Shown: positions 55,101 through 64,000 of the stretch, piece after piece
Position numbering within the stretch: position 1 is the stretch's first letter
Layout: the number at the start of each line of letters is the position of its first letter
Source: JANXSS01 sp040385645
GTDB taxonomy: Bacteria > Pseudomonadota > Gammaproteobacteria > Burkholderiales > Burkholderiaceae_D
NCBI GenBank assembly: GCA_040385645.1
Contig: JAZKGZ010000018.1
Span: forward strand, 1 to 64,000
Direction: 5' to 3'
DNA length: 64,000 bases
The notes under the pieces: model-generated
Databases searched by the model: none
The model's input: the letters and a program-made list of their open reading frames with translations, nothing else
What the model was told of the DNA's origin: nothing
Translations under genes and position numbers: made by a program

Positions 55101-55298
55101 CGGTGTGGCCACGGTCGCTGCCATGGTTTCCGGGCTGGCACCGGCAACCGATGCCGATACCGAGATCGTCGGAAAATCCACCTGCGGTAATGGCGAGACC
55201 GGTAACAGTCCATAACTGGCCATACCAGCCAGAATCACGCCGAAGGTCAGCAGCGTCGTGGCCACGGTGCGGCGAATGAATGGCTCGGACAGATTCAT
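52200..55298 (-). CDS. mdtC: RND efflux transporter, MdtC-like
   Basis: This inner-membrane drug/proton antiporter is 1032 residues from ATG 55298, which overlaps the mdtB stop (ATGA). It begins MNLSEPFIRRTVATTLLT and has the two sixfold membrane blocks of HAE1 transporters, with the proton-relay pair in GFVVDDAIVVLENITRHME. MdtB and MdtC assemble as a heteromeric trimer with the MdtA adaptor. A longer open frame to 55538 lies inside mdtB. Confidence 0.93.
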   Translation of the reverse strand: MNLSEPFIRRTVATTLLTFGVILAGMASYGLLPVSPLPQVDFPTISVSASVAGASPETMAATVATPLERALGRIAGVTEITSGSSLGSSRITLQFNLDRDIDGAARDVQAAINAARADLPSTLRSNPTYRKVNPADAPIMILALTSPTLSQGQMYDAAATVLQQKLSQVPGIGEVRIGGSSLPAVRVELNPNALNRYGIGTDEVRNALASTNANAPKGTLELGERQWQIGANDQSRQAQDYRSLIVSYRNGAAVKLTDVADVVDSVEDVRNAGVANGKPSVLVILSRQPNANIIETVDRVRELLPQLKASIPATIDTDIVLDQTTTIRASLHDVQFTLALSVALVILVVFLFLRNVRASLIPSVAVPLSLLGTFSIMYLLGFSLNNFSLMALTIATGFVVDDAIVVLENITRHMEDGMTPLAATLRGAQEVGFTVLSMSISLVAVFIPMLLLGGIVGRLFREFAITLSVAVLVSLVVSLTVTPMMCARLLKPEKKTHGRLYMAFEHAFAWIHGRYASSLEWALKHSLFTLVVMLCVVALNIYLYIAIPKGFFPQQDTGRIQGSIQADQATSFQAMRPKLQAFIDIVRTDPAVASVTGFTGGSQRNTGRMFISLKPLAERGVNADTVINRLRPKLAVVPGATLFLQATQDIRVGGREANAQYQYTLQADDLEELITWAPRVLTALRGVKQLTDVNTSQQEKGLQVTLTVDRDMASRLGVTQRMINSSLYDAFGQREVSTIYAERNQYKVIMEVAPQYWQQPETLNAIYVRTPAGDMVPLSAFSRFAPTTTTLSVNHQGQSAAQTISFNLAPETVLSDATVNIDRAIAEIGVPTTVRGSFQGTARVFQESLASMPFLIIMSLLTIYIVLGILYESYVHPITILSTLPSAGVGAILALMLVKMDLNIMAFIGIILLIGIVKKNAIMMIDFALAAQREQGYTPLDAIRQACLLRFRPIMMTTMAAVLGALPLAMGSGTGSELRQPLGITIVGGLLFSQLLTLYTTPVVYLYLDRFSIWSTRKWQAVRGIRHPATAV

Positions 55299-58200
55299 AC
55301 TGCCTGCACCGTCGGTTGGCCATTTTTTTTGAAACGCTGCCCGAGCCGGTCGAATGCCAGGTAGATCACCGGCGTGGTGAATAACGTCAGTATCTGGCTC
55401 ACGATCAAACCGCCGACAATGGTGATGCCCAGCGGCTGACGCAGCTCCGAACCCACCCCGCCACCCAACATCAGCGGCAATGCACCGAGCAATGCCGCCA
55501 TGGTCGTCATCAGAATCGGCCGAAATCTTAGCAGGCAAGCCTGATAGATCGCTTCGCGCGCCGGCATGCCTTCGTTGCGTTCGGCGTCAAGGGCGAAATC
55601 GATCATCATGATGGCGTTTTTCTTGACGATACCGATCAAGAGAATAATGCCGATCACCGCGATCACGCCGAGGTCGCTTCCCGCTAATAACAACGCCAGC
55701 AGTGCGCCCATGCCAGCCGAGGGCAGGGTGGAAAGAATCGTAATCGGGTGGATATAGCTTTCATACAGTACGCCGAGCACGATATAGACCGTTACGATCG
55801 CCGCCAGGATCAGCAACAGTTGATTGTCGAGGGAGGATTGAAATGCCAGCGCCGCTCCCTGAAAATTCGTCTGGGTACTTGCGGGCAAACCGATTTCAAC
55901 ACGCGCGGCGTCGATCGCCTTGACCGCGTCGCCGAGTGTCACACCCGGCGCGAGGTTGAACGAGATCGTCGATGCCGGCAACTGCCCCAAGTGGCTGATC
56001 AACAGCGGTGTGGTGCGTTCGGTGAGCGTGGTGAGGGAACTGAGCGGCACCTGCGTATCGTTTGCACCCGTTACGTACAGATCTTTCAATGCCTCGGGGC
56101 CGCGCTGGAACTCGGGTTTCAATTCCAGCACCACCCGCGATTGCGTGGTCTGGGTAAAAATCGTCGATACGATGCGTTGCCCGAAAGCGCTATAGAGCGT
56201 GCTGTCGATCACTGCGGGCGTTACACCCAGGCGTGCCGCCGTGGCCCGGTCGATCGTCAACTGCGCCTGCAGGCCGGCATCTTGCAGGTCGCTGGTGACA
56301 TCGCGCAGCTGCGGTAAGCGGGAAAGCCGTTCCACCAGCCGTGGCGTCCAGACGCTGAGTTGTTTAGTATCCGTATCCTCTACCGTCATTTGATATTGGG
56401 TACGGCTGACCCGGGTTTCGATCGTCAGATCTTGCACCGGTTGCATATAGAGCGTAATGCCGGTCACCTGCGCCAATTTTGTTTTTAGGCGGGCGATCAC
56501 ATCCGAAGCAGTTTCACTACGCTCCGCGTGTGGCTTAAGATTGATTAACATACGACCGCTATTCAACGTCGTGTTGAGGCCATCGACGCCGATGAACGAC
56601 GACAGATTGTCCACCGCAGGGTCTTCCAAGATCACTTTTGCCAGCGCTTGCTGTCGTTGCGCCATGGCATCGAAAGAAATCGACTGCGGCGCTTCCGAAA
56701 TCCCTTGTATGACGCCGGTATCCTGCAACGGAAAGAATCCCTTGGGCACGAACACGTACAGCAATGCAGTCAACCCGAAAGTGACGATTGCAACGATCAA
56801 CGTAGCGGTCTGGCGTTCCAGAACCCATGTCAGCCAGCGGCCGTAGGTGGCGATCATGCGCTCGAAAAAACGCCCCGAAGCCAGATAAAAACGACTTTGT
56901 TTTTCTTCCGGTACGTGGTGCAGTAAGCGCGCGCACATCATCGGCGTAAGCGTTAGGGATACCACTGCTGAAATCAGGATCGTCACCGACAGCGTAATAG
57001 CGAATTCGCGGAACAAGCGCCCGACCACGTCGCCCATGAACAGCAGTGGTATCAATACCGCAATCAGGGAAATCGTCAGCGACAAAATAGTGAAGCCGAT
57101 CTGCGAGGCACCCTTTAGCGCAGCCGCCATCGGCGCATCGCCTTTTTCGATATAGCGTGCGATGTTCTCGATCATGACGATCGCATCATCGACCACGAAG
57201 CCGGTGGAAATCGTCAACGCCATCAAGGTCAGGTTATTTAGGGAGAACCCGGCCAGGTACATCACCCCGAAACTGCCGATCAGCGACAACGGCACGGCGA
57301 CGCTGGGAATGACGGTCGCTGCAAGATTGCGTAGAAACAAAAAGATCACCATCACCACCAGTGCGATCGACAATAGCAGCTCGAACTGCACATCTTTCAA
57401 TGAGGAACGAATGGTGACGGTGCGGTCGGTCAGGATCGACACTTCGACATCGGCAGGCATACCCGCGCGTAAAGTCGGCAATAGTTTTTGGATGCGGTCC
57501 ACCACGTCGATGACGTTGGCGCCCGGCTGACGCTGGATATTGACGATGATCGCCGGCTGCATGTTGACCCACGCGGCCTGCCGCAGATTTTCCGCATCGT
57601 CGACGATATCGGCGACGTCGGTCAGACGCACCGGTGCGCCATTGCGATAGGCGACGATGATCGATGCGTATTCGCTGGCCGAGCGCAACTGATCGTTGGC
57701 ATCGATGGTGTAGGCCCGAGTCGGGCCATCGAAGCTACCTTTTGCCTGATTGATATTTGCGTTGCCGATCGCCGTACGGATGCTTTCGATATTGAGATTG
57801 TAGGCAGCCAGCGCGGACGGATTCGCCTGGATGCGTACGGCAGCGCGCTGGCCGCCGGCCAGCGTGACTAGCCCGATGCCTGGCAGCTGCGAAATCTTCT
57901 GGGCCAGCCGGGTGTCGGCCAGGCTTTGCAATTGCGGCAACAGCAGCGTTTTGGAAGTGATCGACAGCGTCATGATGGGCGTATCCGCCGGGTTGACCTT
58001 GCTGTAGATAGGCGGTGCCGGCAGGTCGTCAGGAAGCAGATTGGCACCGGCATTGATTGCCGCCTGCACGCCCTGCTCGGCAATATCCAGCGCCATCGAG
58101 AGGTCGAACTGCAGTGTGATGACCGATGCGCCGCCGGAGCTTGCCGACGACATTTGCGTGAGCCCGGGCATTTGGCCGAATTGCCTTTCCAGCGGTGCCG

Positions 58201-58486
58201 TAACCGATGAAGTCATTACATCCGGGCTGGCACCGGGGTATAGCGTAACGACCTGGATGGTGGGGTAATCGACTTCGGGTAGGGCCGACAGCGGCAGTAT
58301 CCGGTAAGCGAGTACGCCCACCAGCAAAATCGCCAGCATCAGCAGCGTCGTCGCGACAGGGCGCAGAATGAAAGGCCGGGAAATATTCAAACCGTTGCTG
58401 GTCTGATCACCGTCGCCTGGATTGTTTCGACTGCTCGCATTGCTGTAGTGATCACCGCTGCTATCACTGCCGTCGTTGTTACTCAT
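55295..58486 (-). CDS. mdtB: RND efflux transporter, MdtB-like
   Basis: The 1063-residue RND transporter has a hydrophilic, Asn/Ser/Asp-rich N-terminal extension of about 33 residues before the first helix (NISRPFILRPVATTLLM). The proton-relay pair is in GFVVDDAIVMIENIARYIE. It is the partner of the neighbouring MdtC-like protein, with which it shares strong sequence similarity throughout (tandem duplication). Its start overlaps the mdtA stop by 4 bases. Confidence 0.93.
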   Translation of the reverse strand: MSNNDGSDSSGDHYSNASSRNNPGDGDQTSNGLNISRPFILRPVATTLLMLAILLVGVLAYRILPLSALPEVDYPTIQVVTLYPGASPDVMTSSVTAPLERQFGQMPGLTQMSSASSGGASVITLQFDLSMALDIAEQGVQAAINAGANLLPDDLPAPPIYSKVNPADTPIMTLSITSKTLLLPQLQSLADTRLAQKISQLPGIGLVTLAGGQRAAVRIQANPSALAAYNLNIESIRTAIGNANINQAKGSFDGPTRAYTIDANDQLRSASEYASIIVAYRNGAPVRLTDVADIVDDAENLRQAAWVNMQPAIIVNIQRQPGANVIDVVDRIQKLLPTLRAGMPADVEVSILTDRTVTIRSSLKDVQFELLLSIALVVMVIFLFLRNLAATVIPSVAVPLSLIGSFGVMYLAGFSLNNLTLMALTISTGFVVDDAIVMIENIARYIEKGDAPMAAALKGASQIGFTILSLTISLIAVLIPLLFMGDVVGRLFREFAITLSVTILISAVVSLTLTPMMCARLLHHVPEEKQSRFYLASGRFFERMIATYGRWLTWVLERQTATLIVAIVTFGLTALLYVFVPKGFFPLQDTGVIQGISEAPQSISFDAMAQRQQALAKVILEDPAVDNLSSFIGVDGLNTTLNSGRMLINLKPHAERSETASDVIARLKTKLAQVTGITLYMQPVQDLTIETRVSRTQYQMTVEDTDTKQLSVWTPRLVERLSRLPQLRDVTSDLQDAGLQAQLTIDRATAARLGVTPAVIDSTLYSAFGQRIVSTIFTQTTQSRVVLELKPEFQRGPEALKDLYVTGANDTQVPLSSLTTLTERTTPLLISHLGQLPASTISFNLAPGVTLGDAVKAIDAARVEIGLPASTQTNFQGAALAFQSSLDNQLLLILAAIVTVYIVLGVLYESYIHPITILSTLPSAGMGALLALLLAGSDLGVIAVIGIILLIGIVKKNAIMMIDFALDAERNEGMPAREAIYQACLLRFRPILMTTMAALLGALPLMLGGGVGSELRQPLGITIVGGLIVSQILTLFTTPVIYLAFDRLGQRFKKNGQPTVQAV

Positions 58487-59880
58487 ACTGGCGGTGCTGC
58501 GGCGGGCGTCGGGTTATTGCCGCGGCGGCGGCTTTCACCATTTTCGCGTCTTTCGCCGTTCTGGCGGTTGCCTGGCTTACCGCTTTCCACCGCTTTACCA
58601 TCCTTTCTCGCGATCTCGACCTTGCCGCCATCACGCAGGCGGTCTGCGCCGTCCGTGACGATCACATCGCCGGCTTGCAGACCACTCACGATTTCACTAT
58701 TTTCACCTTGCACCTGACCGACTTTTATCGGTCGTATCGATACCGTATTATCCGCGCCGACGACGTAGGCAAAGGTTCCTTGAGTGCCGCGCTGAACGCC
58801 TGCCGTCGGGACGATGACGACGTCCTTACGCACCTCGATCAACATACGAGTATTGACAAACTGATTCGGAAACAGCACGTAGTCCTTGTTTGGAAACTGT
58901 GCTTTGAGCCTGACCGTGCCGGTGGTGACATCGATCTGATTGTCGACAGTCAGCAGGGTGCCGCTGGCGAGTTTCTGCCGTTGCGCACGGTCATAGGCAT
59001 CGACGGGGAGCTTCACGCCACTTTGCAATTGCTTCATCACCGTTGGAATATTGTCTTCGGGAATAGTGAAGACCACCGAGATCGGCTGCAATTGGGTAAT
59101 GACTACCAAGCCATCGGCGTCACTTGCCCGCACGATGTTACCGGTGTCTACCTGGCGCAAACCGATCCTTCCGGCGATCGGTGCGGTAATACGTGTATAG
59201 CTCAACTGGAGCTTGGCGCTATCGACCAACGCCTGATTTGCTTTCGCCAGACCCTGATACTGGCGAACTAACGCCTGCTGGGTATCGAGTTGCTGACGGG
59301 CGATGGAGTCTTGCTGAAACAGCATCTGGTAGCGTTCGAGATCGACCCGGGCATTAGTCAACAGTGCCTGGTCACGCGCCATCTGCCCCTCTGCTTGAGC
59401 CAACTGCGCCTGCAGCGCACGTGGGTCGATCTGCGCCAGCAGTTCGCCGGCTTTGACCATCTGACCTTCCTGAAAAAGGGTGCGCATCAGCTGTCCTTCG
59501 ACGCGACTCCGCACCGTAACGGTGTTGAGCGGCAGAGCCGAACCCAGCCCGTCTAAGTAGACGTTCATATCACCGGTGCGCGCCGTTACAGCTACCACAG
59601 GTGCCGTGGGGCGAGTCGTTCGGCCACTGCTACCGTCCCGGCTACCGGGTGGCCCGCCACGACCGGGTTGGGCTAGCGCATTCGTAGAGGCGTTGCCTGC
59701 AGCGGCTTTTTCATCCTGCGCGGTTCCGGGTAACCGCAAAAAAAAATAATAGATTGCCACCGCACCGAGGCTCAGTGCGATCAACCAAATCCACCAGCGT
59801 CGGGTCGTGGGTTGTAGTGTTGTGGCAGGCGTTGCGGAGCGATCCTGTTTTTCCAGGTCAGTAGGGGAATCGGGAATCAT
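58483..59880 (-). CDS. mdtA: RND periplasmic adaptor, MdtA-like
   Basis: From ATG 59880 the product is 465 residues; a TTG at 59937 is possible but less likely. One N-terminal membrane helix (about residues 28-46, WWIWLIALSLGAVAIYYFF) anchors it. The lipoyl/hairpin/beta-barrel order of membrane-fusion proteins is present: VRSRVEGQLMRTLFQEGQMV, then a coiled-coil hairpin, then RITAPIAGRIGLRQVDTGN. The C-terminal tail is basic and Gly/Arg/Asn-rich. It bridges MdtB/C to the outer-membrane factor and is first in the operon. Confidence 0.93.
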   Translation of the reverse strand: MIPDSPTDLEKQDRSATPATTLQPTTRRWWIWLIALSLGAVAIYYFFLRLPGTAQDEKAAAGNASTNALAQPGRGGPPGSRDGSSGRTTRPTAPVVAVTARTGDMNVYLDGLGSALPLNTVTVRSRVEGQLMRTLFQEGQMVKAGELLAQIDPRALQAQLAQAEGQMARDQALLTNARVDLERYQMLFQQDSIARQQLDTQQALVRQYQGLAKANQALVDSAKLQLSYTRITAPIAGRIGLRQVDTGNIVRASDADGLVVITQLQPISVVFTIPEDNIPTVMKQLQSGVKLPVDAYDRAQRQKLASGTLLTVDNQIDVTTGTVRLKAQFPNKDYVLFPNQFVNTRMLIEVRKDVVIVPTAGVQRGTQGTFAYVVGADNTVSIRPIKVGQVQGENSEIVSGLQAGDVIVTDGADRLRDGGKVEIARKDGKAVESGKPGNRQNGERRENGESRRRGNNPTPAAAPPV

Positions 59881-60069
59881 GAAAGCGCCTGCAGAGCACG
59901 AAAAAGTTGACGATCCGACGTGCACAGCCGCAGTCAAAAAATACGACGGCCTGCAAAGAAATTAATGCTTTGCAGAATTATAAGGAAGTTTTGAACTGAC
60001 CGTGTGAGTAATTGTTACTGTTTCAATAGCCTTCTCACTGCCCAGTCTTCTTACCGAGTAGTCTTTTTG

Positions 60070-60366
60070 TTAAATAGTCTTCTCGCGCAGCCAGGCGCGC
60101 GCTGCAACGACCCGCAGCCGCGAGCGCTGGTCACCCATCAACTGTCGCAAGTCGGTAATACTTAGGTCGCTGACTTCAGCCATCCGCTGTAGAAGCCAAA
60201 CGCCGACACCCAATGTGCCATGCCGGATACTGGTCAGAATCGGCCGGGCCACGTCGAGTACGCGGGAAAGGGCGGCATCGTTTTTCAGATGAAGGCGTGT
60301 AATGAGTGTGTCGAGCAATTGGTTTGGATCGTAAGCAACCGGGGACATGCTGTACTGGCTTTGCAT
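60070..60366 (-). CDS. Small helix-turn-helix-like protein
   Basis: From ATG 60366, with AGGATG upstream, the product is 98 residues. The middle (LLDTLITRLHLKNDAALSRV, then LTSIRHGTLGVGVWLLQRMAE and LSITDLRQLMG) has the spacing of a lambda-repressor-like helix-turn-helix. The N-terminal 20 residues are polar. It may be a transcription regulator; the target is unknown. It lies upstream of the efflux operon in the same direction, with about 190 bases between and no clear signal in them. Confidence 0.7.
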   Translation of the reverse strand: MQSQYSMSPVAYDPNQLLDTLITRLHLKNDAALSRVLDVARPILTSIRHGTLGVGVWLLQRMAEVSDLSITDLRQLMGDQRSRLRVVAARAWLREKTI

Positions 60367-60597
60367 TTTTCGATCATCCTTTTTCAAGAAGGGGCATTAA
60401 ATCGTTTCAGCGAACCATCGTCTGTTCGCCAAATCTCTTTGTCGAATTACACATCGACCCTGGATTAGGCATCGATGCTGCGTTTAGAGGAAAATGCTGG
60501 TCTTTCGACGCAACGCATAGCAACCTACGTGCAACGTGCGGCCATTCATCGACCGCTTCAGCTTTTCAATGTTCAACTAAGTTAGTGGAAATTTGTC

Positions 60598-61497
60598 ATG
60601 AAATGGTGGTTTGTTGGTCTATATCTATCTTCGGTGCTGTTTGTTCACTTTCGTGGGCGGGCTCGGTTACCATTTTTAAGGCAATTGTTCGATCATTCAA
60701 CGTTCATGGCACCGATCAATATGGCGATGTATGTCTTGTCGAAGGTTTCTTCGACGGCTTATGTGCCGGTACAGAATTTTGCTGAACTCGCCATACTTCA
60801 GCAAAATTGGCAACTCATTCGCACCGAAGCGTTGCACCTGCTGGCTACGCAAAAAATTCGGGCTGCGGCACAAAATAACGACGCCGGTTTCAATTCATTT
60901 TTCAAAACTGGTTGGAAACGGTTTTATCTCAAGTGGTATGACGCCAGCCATCCTTCAGCGCAAGAACTGTGCCCACAAACCTATGCATTGCTTAAAAGTT
61001 TGCCTTCCGTCAAGGCCGCAATGTTCGCTGAATTGCCGCCGGGTGCTGTTCTTAATCCGCACCGCGATCCGTTCGCCGGGTCTTTGCGGTACCACCTCGG
61101 CTTAGTCACGCCGAACGACGATGCCTGTTTCATCGAAGTCAACCAGCAGCGATATAGCTGGCGCGATGGTGAAGCGGTGATGTTTGACGAAACCTATATC
61201 CACTGGGCAAAAAATGGCAGCGATGCCAATCGTATTATTTTGTTCTGCGATGTCGAGAGACCAATGCGCTTCGCTTGGGCGCAAAGCTTGAATCGCTGGC
61301 TCGGCCGCACCATGATGACTGCGGCAAGCTCACCAAACGATACCGGCGACGATACCGGTGGCATCAATAAACTATTTCACCTGGCTTGGTCTGCGGGGCA
61401 ATATCGGCGGCGTTTCAAGCAATGGAATCGCACGGTGTACTTGTGCACGAAAGTTTTGTTGATCGCACTAGCGATATTTTTGGTCATCAAGCTGTAG
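60598..61497 (+). CDS. lpxO: LpxO-like aspartyl/asparaginyl beta-hydroxylase
   Basis: The 299-residue protein is an Fe(II)/2-oxoglutarate dioxygenase of the LpxO group, which hydroxylates a secondary acyl chain of lipid A. Metal ligands are H155 and D157 in LNPHRDPF and H202 in FDETYIHWAKN; R212 probably binds 2-oxoglutarate. A membrane helix lies at each end (about 1-18 and 280-299), as in LpxO. Similar folds act on proteins, so the substrate is inferred. No other lipid A gene is close. Confidence 0.87.
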   Translation: MKWWFVGLYLSSVLFVHFRGRARLPFLRQLFDHSTFMAPINMAMYVLSKVSSTAYVPVQNFAELAILQQNWQLIRTEALHLLATQKIRAAAQNNDAGFNSFFKTGWKRFYLKWYDASHPSAQELCPQTYALLKSLPSVKAAMFAELPPGAVLNPHRDPFAGSLRYHLGLVTPNDDACFIEVNQQRYSWRDGEAVMFDETYIHWAKNGSDANRIILFCDVERPMRFAWAQSLNRWLGRTMMTAASSPNDTGDDTGGINKLFHLAWSAGQYRRRFKQWNRTVYLCTKVLLIALAIFLVIKL

Positions 61498-61633
61498 TAT
61501 TCCTGGTCTTTTCGTTGGAAGCAAAAACGTAATTCACAGAACGTATAGCAGTTATGGCGATTTACGATTGGCGACCGAGGAGGCGTTTGACTATAGTTCG
61601 TTTGTCTCCTCTGTATCCCAAAGATATGGATTT

Positions 61634-61660
61634 AGCCCGCTACCGCAGCGGGCTTTTTTT
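61634..61660. terminator. Intrinsic terminator between lpxO-like and DUF1631 genes
   Basis: AGCCCGCT-ACCGC-AGCGGGCT forms an 8-base perfect stem with a 5-base loop, followed by seven Ts on the plus strand. It lies 137 bases after the lpxO-like stop and just before the end of the convergent DUF1631 gene. It terminates the plus-strand transcript; an A-run before the stem for the minus strand is not seen. Confidence 0.85.
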
Positions 61661-61666
61661 GATTAT

Positions 61667-63898
61667 TTAAACTCCGACCGGTTGTTCCTTCTGCGCCTCA
61701 TCCAGCACATCAAAAAGTGCACGATCCACGATCCCATCCACATCGACGATCCGTACTTTCTCTTCGCGCAACGTTTTTGCCAATTCTTCTGCTGTCAAAG
61801 AGAATGCTTCTTCGCGATGGACCGTAGTGAAGATATACAGACTGCGCAGCGGGCTGACCCAAGCCAGCTTGACACGTTTCGCTAAGTCTTCCTCTTGCGT
61901 AAATTCGAACCACATTCCGCGTTGAAATTTTTCTACCGTGCGCTCGACTTCGTCTGGAGTTGATGCCGTCGGAGCGTTGGTGCATTTTTCGAGCCTGCGT
62001 TGGGCTGCCATATGTGCTGCTTCGATAGCAATTTCCAGTTGGCGATGGGGGGATAATTCCAATGGTGCGCGAACGATCGACGCATGACATTCGGCCAGAT
62101 CGGCAAAAAACGCCGCACGGTCTGCATCGTTGCATTTCAAAACATTCAACCACTTGTTCAATGTCGTCAGTAACGATGGTAATTTCGTGATCAGTTCCCG
62201 GCGTTGCTCTGCGCTAAATTTAGGTTTTACGCTCCAGATCAGATCGTCCATTGTCTTTATGGCATCTTGCAGCACTTCTGGTTTTTCTTCCTTCAAACTA
62301 TAGCCGAGTGTTAAGACCGATACCCATCTGCTTTCCAGAAACGCCTCGACGAATTGCACGACTTCGCCGGTGGCAATGCGTGTGGCGACCTCTTGCGTTG
62401 CCGATTTGGTGGCCTCGCGCAGCTTCTCTTGCTTCAGCGCTTTCGTGATCGGTGCCGCGAGCTGCGCAGCGGCTTCAACCTCTTGTTCAGCCAGAAAACT
62501 TTCCAGATCAGTAACCACCTCCGAAAAAAGTCGCGTTTCGGATTCGAAATCCTGCACCCGATCGACATTACGTTGGATGGCTCGGTATAGCGGGTCGGAT
62601 TGTCCTTTTATTTGGTCCCAGCCGATACTTGATTTCGTAAGAAGGTTGATGAGGCGACGCGCCGGATGCGTTTCTTCGAAAAAAAATTGTTTGTCCAGTA
62701 AGGCGGCTTTCAGCACCGGTATCTGCAAATAGCCGATCAACTCCTTCATCTCTGGGGGGATGTTTGGATCTTTGAACACGGTATCGAAGATACGAATCAT
62801 GACATCGACCGTCGTTTCCTCGATTCGCGTCATGGTGCCAGCCGGCATTTGATTCCGTAATTCGTTCAAGCGGTAGGAACCGGTGGGGTTGCCGACCGCG
62901 TTGGGGACCGCATCGCCCGACGCTTGGCTAAAACACCTAGCGCGTTTTTGCAAATCTGCGAGAGAGGACGAAAGCACCGGTGTAATTCCCGCCGGGCTAG
63001 CCGAAGTGCCACCGTTGAGAGGATTATTGTCTGAGTGGATCGATGGAAATCCGGTTGCCGAAAACCACGCGGTTTGTGCAGCGTCAGCACGCATATCCGA
63101 TTGCACAGGTGCGGAAAACAAGGCGTGAAGTTGTTTCAGCAGCGCGGGATCGGCAGCGATGTCTTTTTTTGCATTTAAATTACCGTTCGATTTTTTGATC
63201 TGAAACGCATCCGACAGGTTCGGTAGCAAGCCGGCGTCGATGAGTGTCCGGTCGATTGCTTGATAGACCGAGGCCAAATCGATGAATATGCCCTTATTGA
63301 GTTGCTGCAGCATGACATGATGCGATTCTGCGTGGGGGTCGAATTTGCGCCAGGCGGCATCCAATGCAGCCATGAATACGGCAGGGCGGAACGGATTGTC
63401 GGACGTTGAAAGCTGATCACGTGCAAGTACTGCCGCTAAGCGCAGGTTTAATCTGGAAAGCGATTCGGCATATGTGGTTTCGAGTGGGCGAGCCGCGTGC
63501 TCGAGCGAGAGACGATGTTCTATTTCGAGCAAAGGAATGAGCGAGAGCTTGCTTTCGTCGAATTCCGTCGCGCGTTTGACGAGAGAATCCAGCGAATCGA
63601 TTTCATCTTGCATCCCCTCGCGAATTTGTGCTGAGGCGACATGATAAAAAGGGTGAATATTATTTTTGAGTAGATTGCCGGCGTTAAAAAGCCGGTTGGC
63701 TTCTTTCGAATCGACTGCCATTTCCGAGCTTTCCAACACTGCTGCGGCAAGCTTACCGGCGTAGTCGTCGAGTTGAGAATTAACCAGTCGTGATACGACG
63801 ACCACGACGCTATGCAGAATCTCACGCCGCTTCGCGAGCGACACCGTTTGGGCGGTAATCGGCGTGGGACTTGGCGTGAGAGTCGAATTGGAAATCAT
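61667..63898 (-). CDS. DUF1631 family protein
   Basis: The 743-residue protein matches the DUF1631 family of beta- and gammaproteobacteria (earlier mislabelled thymidine phosphorylase in some annotations). It is largely helical. Conserved-type segments include LNELRNQMPAGT, IPPEMKELIGYLQIPVLKAALLD and FFEETHPARRLINLL. The C-terminal 120 residues (RGMWFEFTQEEDLAKRVKLAWVSP) look like a PilZ-type beta barrel, which in other proteins binds cyclic di-GMP; the RxxxR and D/NxSxxG motifs are not evident, so binding is doubtful. Function unknown. Starts at ATG 63898. Confidence 0.82.
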   Translation of the reverse strand: MISNSTLTPSPTPITAQTVSLAKRREILHSVVVVVSRLVNSQLDDYAGKLAAAVLESSEMAVDSKEANRLFNAGNLLKNNIHPFYHVASAQIREGMQDEIDSLDSLVKRATEFDESKLSLIPLLEIEHRLSLEHAARPLETTYAESLSRLNLRLAAVLARDQLSTSDNPFRPAVFMAALDAAWRKFDPHAESHHVMLQQLNKGIFIDLASVYQAIDRTLIDAGLLPNLSDAFQIKKSNGNLNAKKDIAADPALLKQLHALFSAPVQSDMRADAAQTAWFSATGFPSIHSDNNPLNGGTSASPAGITPVLSSSLADLQKRARCFSQASGDAVPNAVGNPTGSYRLNELRNQMPAGTMTRIEETTVDVMIRIFDTVFKDPNIPPEMKELIGYLQIPVLKAALLDKQFFFEETHPARRLINLLTKSSIGWDQIKGQSDPLYRAIQRNVDRVQDFESETRLFSEVVTDLESFLAEQEVEAAAQLAAPITKALKQEKLREATKSATQEVATRIATGEVVQFVEAFLESRWVSVLTLGYSLKEEKPEVLQDAIKTMDDLIWSVKPKFSAEQRRELITKLPSLLTTLNKWLNVLKCNDADRAAFFADLAECHASIVRAPLELSPHRQLEIAIEAAHMAAQRRLEKCTNAPTASTPDEVERTVEKFQRGMWFEFTQEEDLAKRVKLAWVSPLRSLYIFTTVHREEAFSLTAEELAKTLREEKVRIVDVDGIVDRALFDVLDEAQKEQPVGV

Positions 63899-64000
63899 GG
63901 CGTTTCAATTCTTCCAGGTTAGTTCGGAAAACAACACCGTGATCGAACGAATTGCCAAATCGAGAATTGGGTGTAATGCACGGCGTTGTAATCATTCCCC

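Noticed and set aside
55299..55538. N-terminal extension of the mdtC-like gene
   Set aside because: The frame lies within mdtB and lacks RND-like sequence; the standard N-terminus starts at 55298 with an ATGA overlap.
61568..61885. Small + strand gene after the lpxO-like gene
   Set aside because: It runs through the terminator and then antisense to DUF1631, with no ribosome site or family resemblance.

Overview
The window looks like chromosomal DNA of a Gram-negative betaproteobacterium, most likely order Burkholderiales and possibly Oxalobacteraceae. The grounds are a NodT/Mdt-type tripartite efflux operon, an LpxO-like hydroxylase, a DUF1631 protein, a long GlgE and a treS-maltokinase fusion. 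The taxon is an inference, because the window has no rRNA or tRNA. I saw no CRISPR array and no complete mobile element.

Left edge (1-9.8 kb), accessory and defence-like DNA. It holds the end of a type I restriction locus: hsdS flanked by two different DUF1016 (YhcG-type) nuclease genes, then hsdR; hsdM is not in the window. An orphan HigA-type antitoxin, a NucS/DUF91-like PD-(D/E)xK protein, a 50-bp-spaced repeat that may be an insertion-sequence scar, a GST and an AbrB/VapC toxin-antitoxin pair follow.

Middle left (10-22.8 kb). A DUF2325 gene lies behind a good Fur-box match, followed by nhaA. A tightly packed ten-gene + strand operon then runs from an MTA-phosphorylase-like gene through arsS (radical SAM), a TVP38-flavoprotein disulfide reductase fusion, two rSAM/selenodomain-associated glycosyltransferases, a DUF3047 protein, a SelD-N-terminus-like flavoprotein and a PhnD-E-C-type ABC transporter. 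Together these read as a pathway for an arsenosugar-like (or selenium-containing) metabolite. The phosphorylase is a plausible missing step that removes adenine from the ArsS product.

Middle (22.8-40.9 kb). One long - strand operon, glgE, treS-maltokinase, glgB, glgX, treZ, malQ, treY, joins the GlgE alpha-glucan route (trehalose to maltose, maltose-1-phosphate, glucan) to the TreY/TreZ route (glucan back to trehalose). GlgE carries an N-terminal barrel that appears catalytically dead.

Right (41-64 kb). A secreted PQQ-type sugar dehydrogenase, an acidic small protein and a VOC protein come first. A compact signalling group follows: a classical eukaryotic-type tyrosine phosphatase overlapping a membrane Hanks kinase, faced by a secreted FGE/SUMF1-domain protein, then a methyltransferase coupled to an unrecognised protein. 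Next come an mdtABC-outer-membrane-factor efflux operon, a small helix-turn-helix-like protein, an LpxO-like hydroxylase and a DUF1631 protein, the last two separated by a clear intrinsic terminator.
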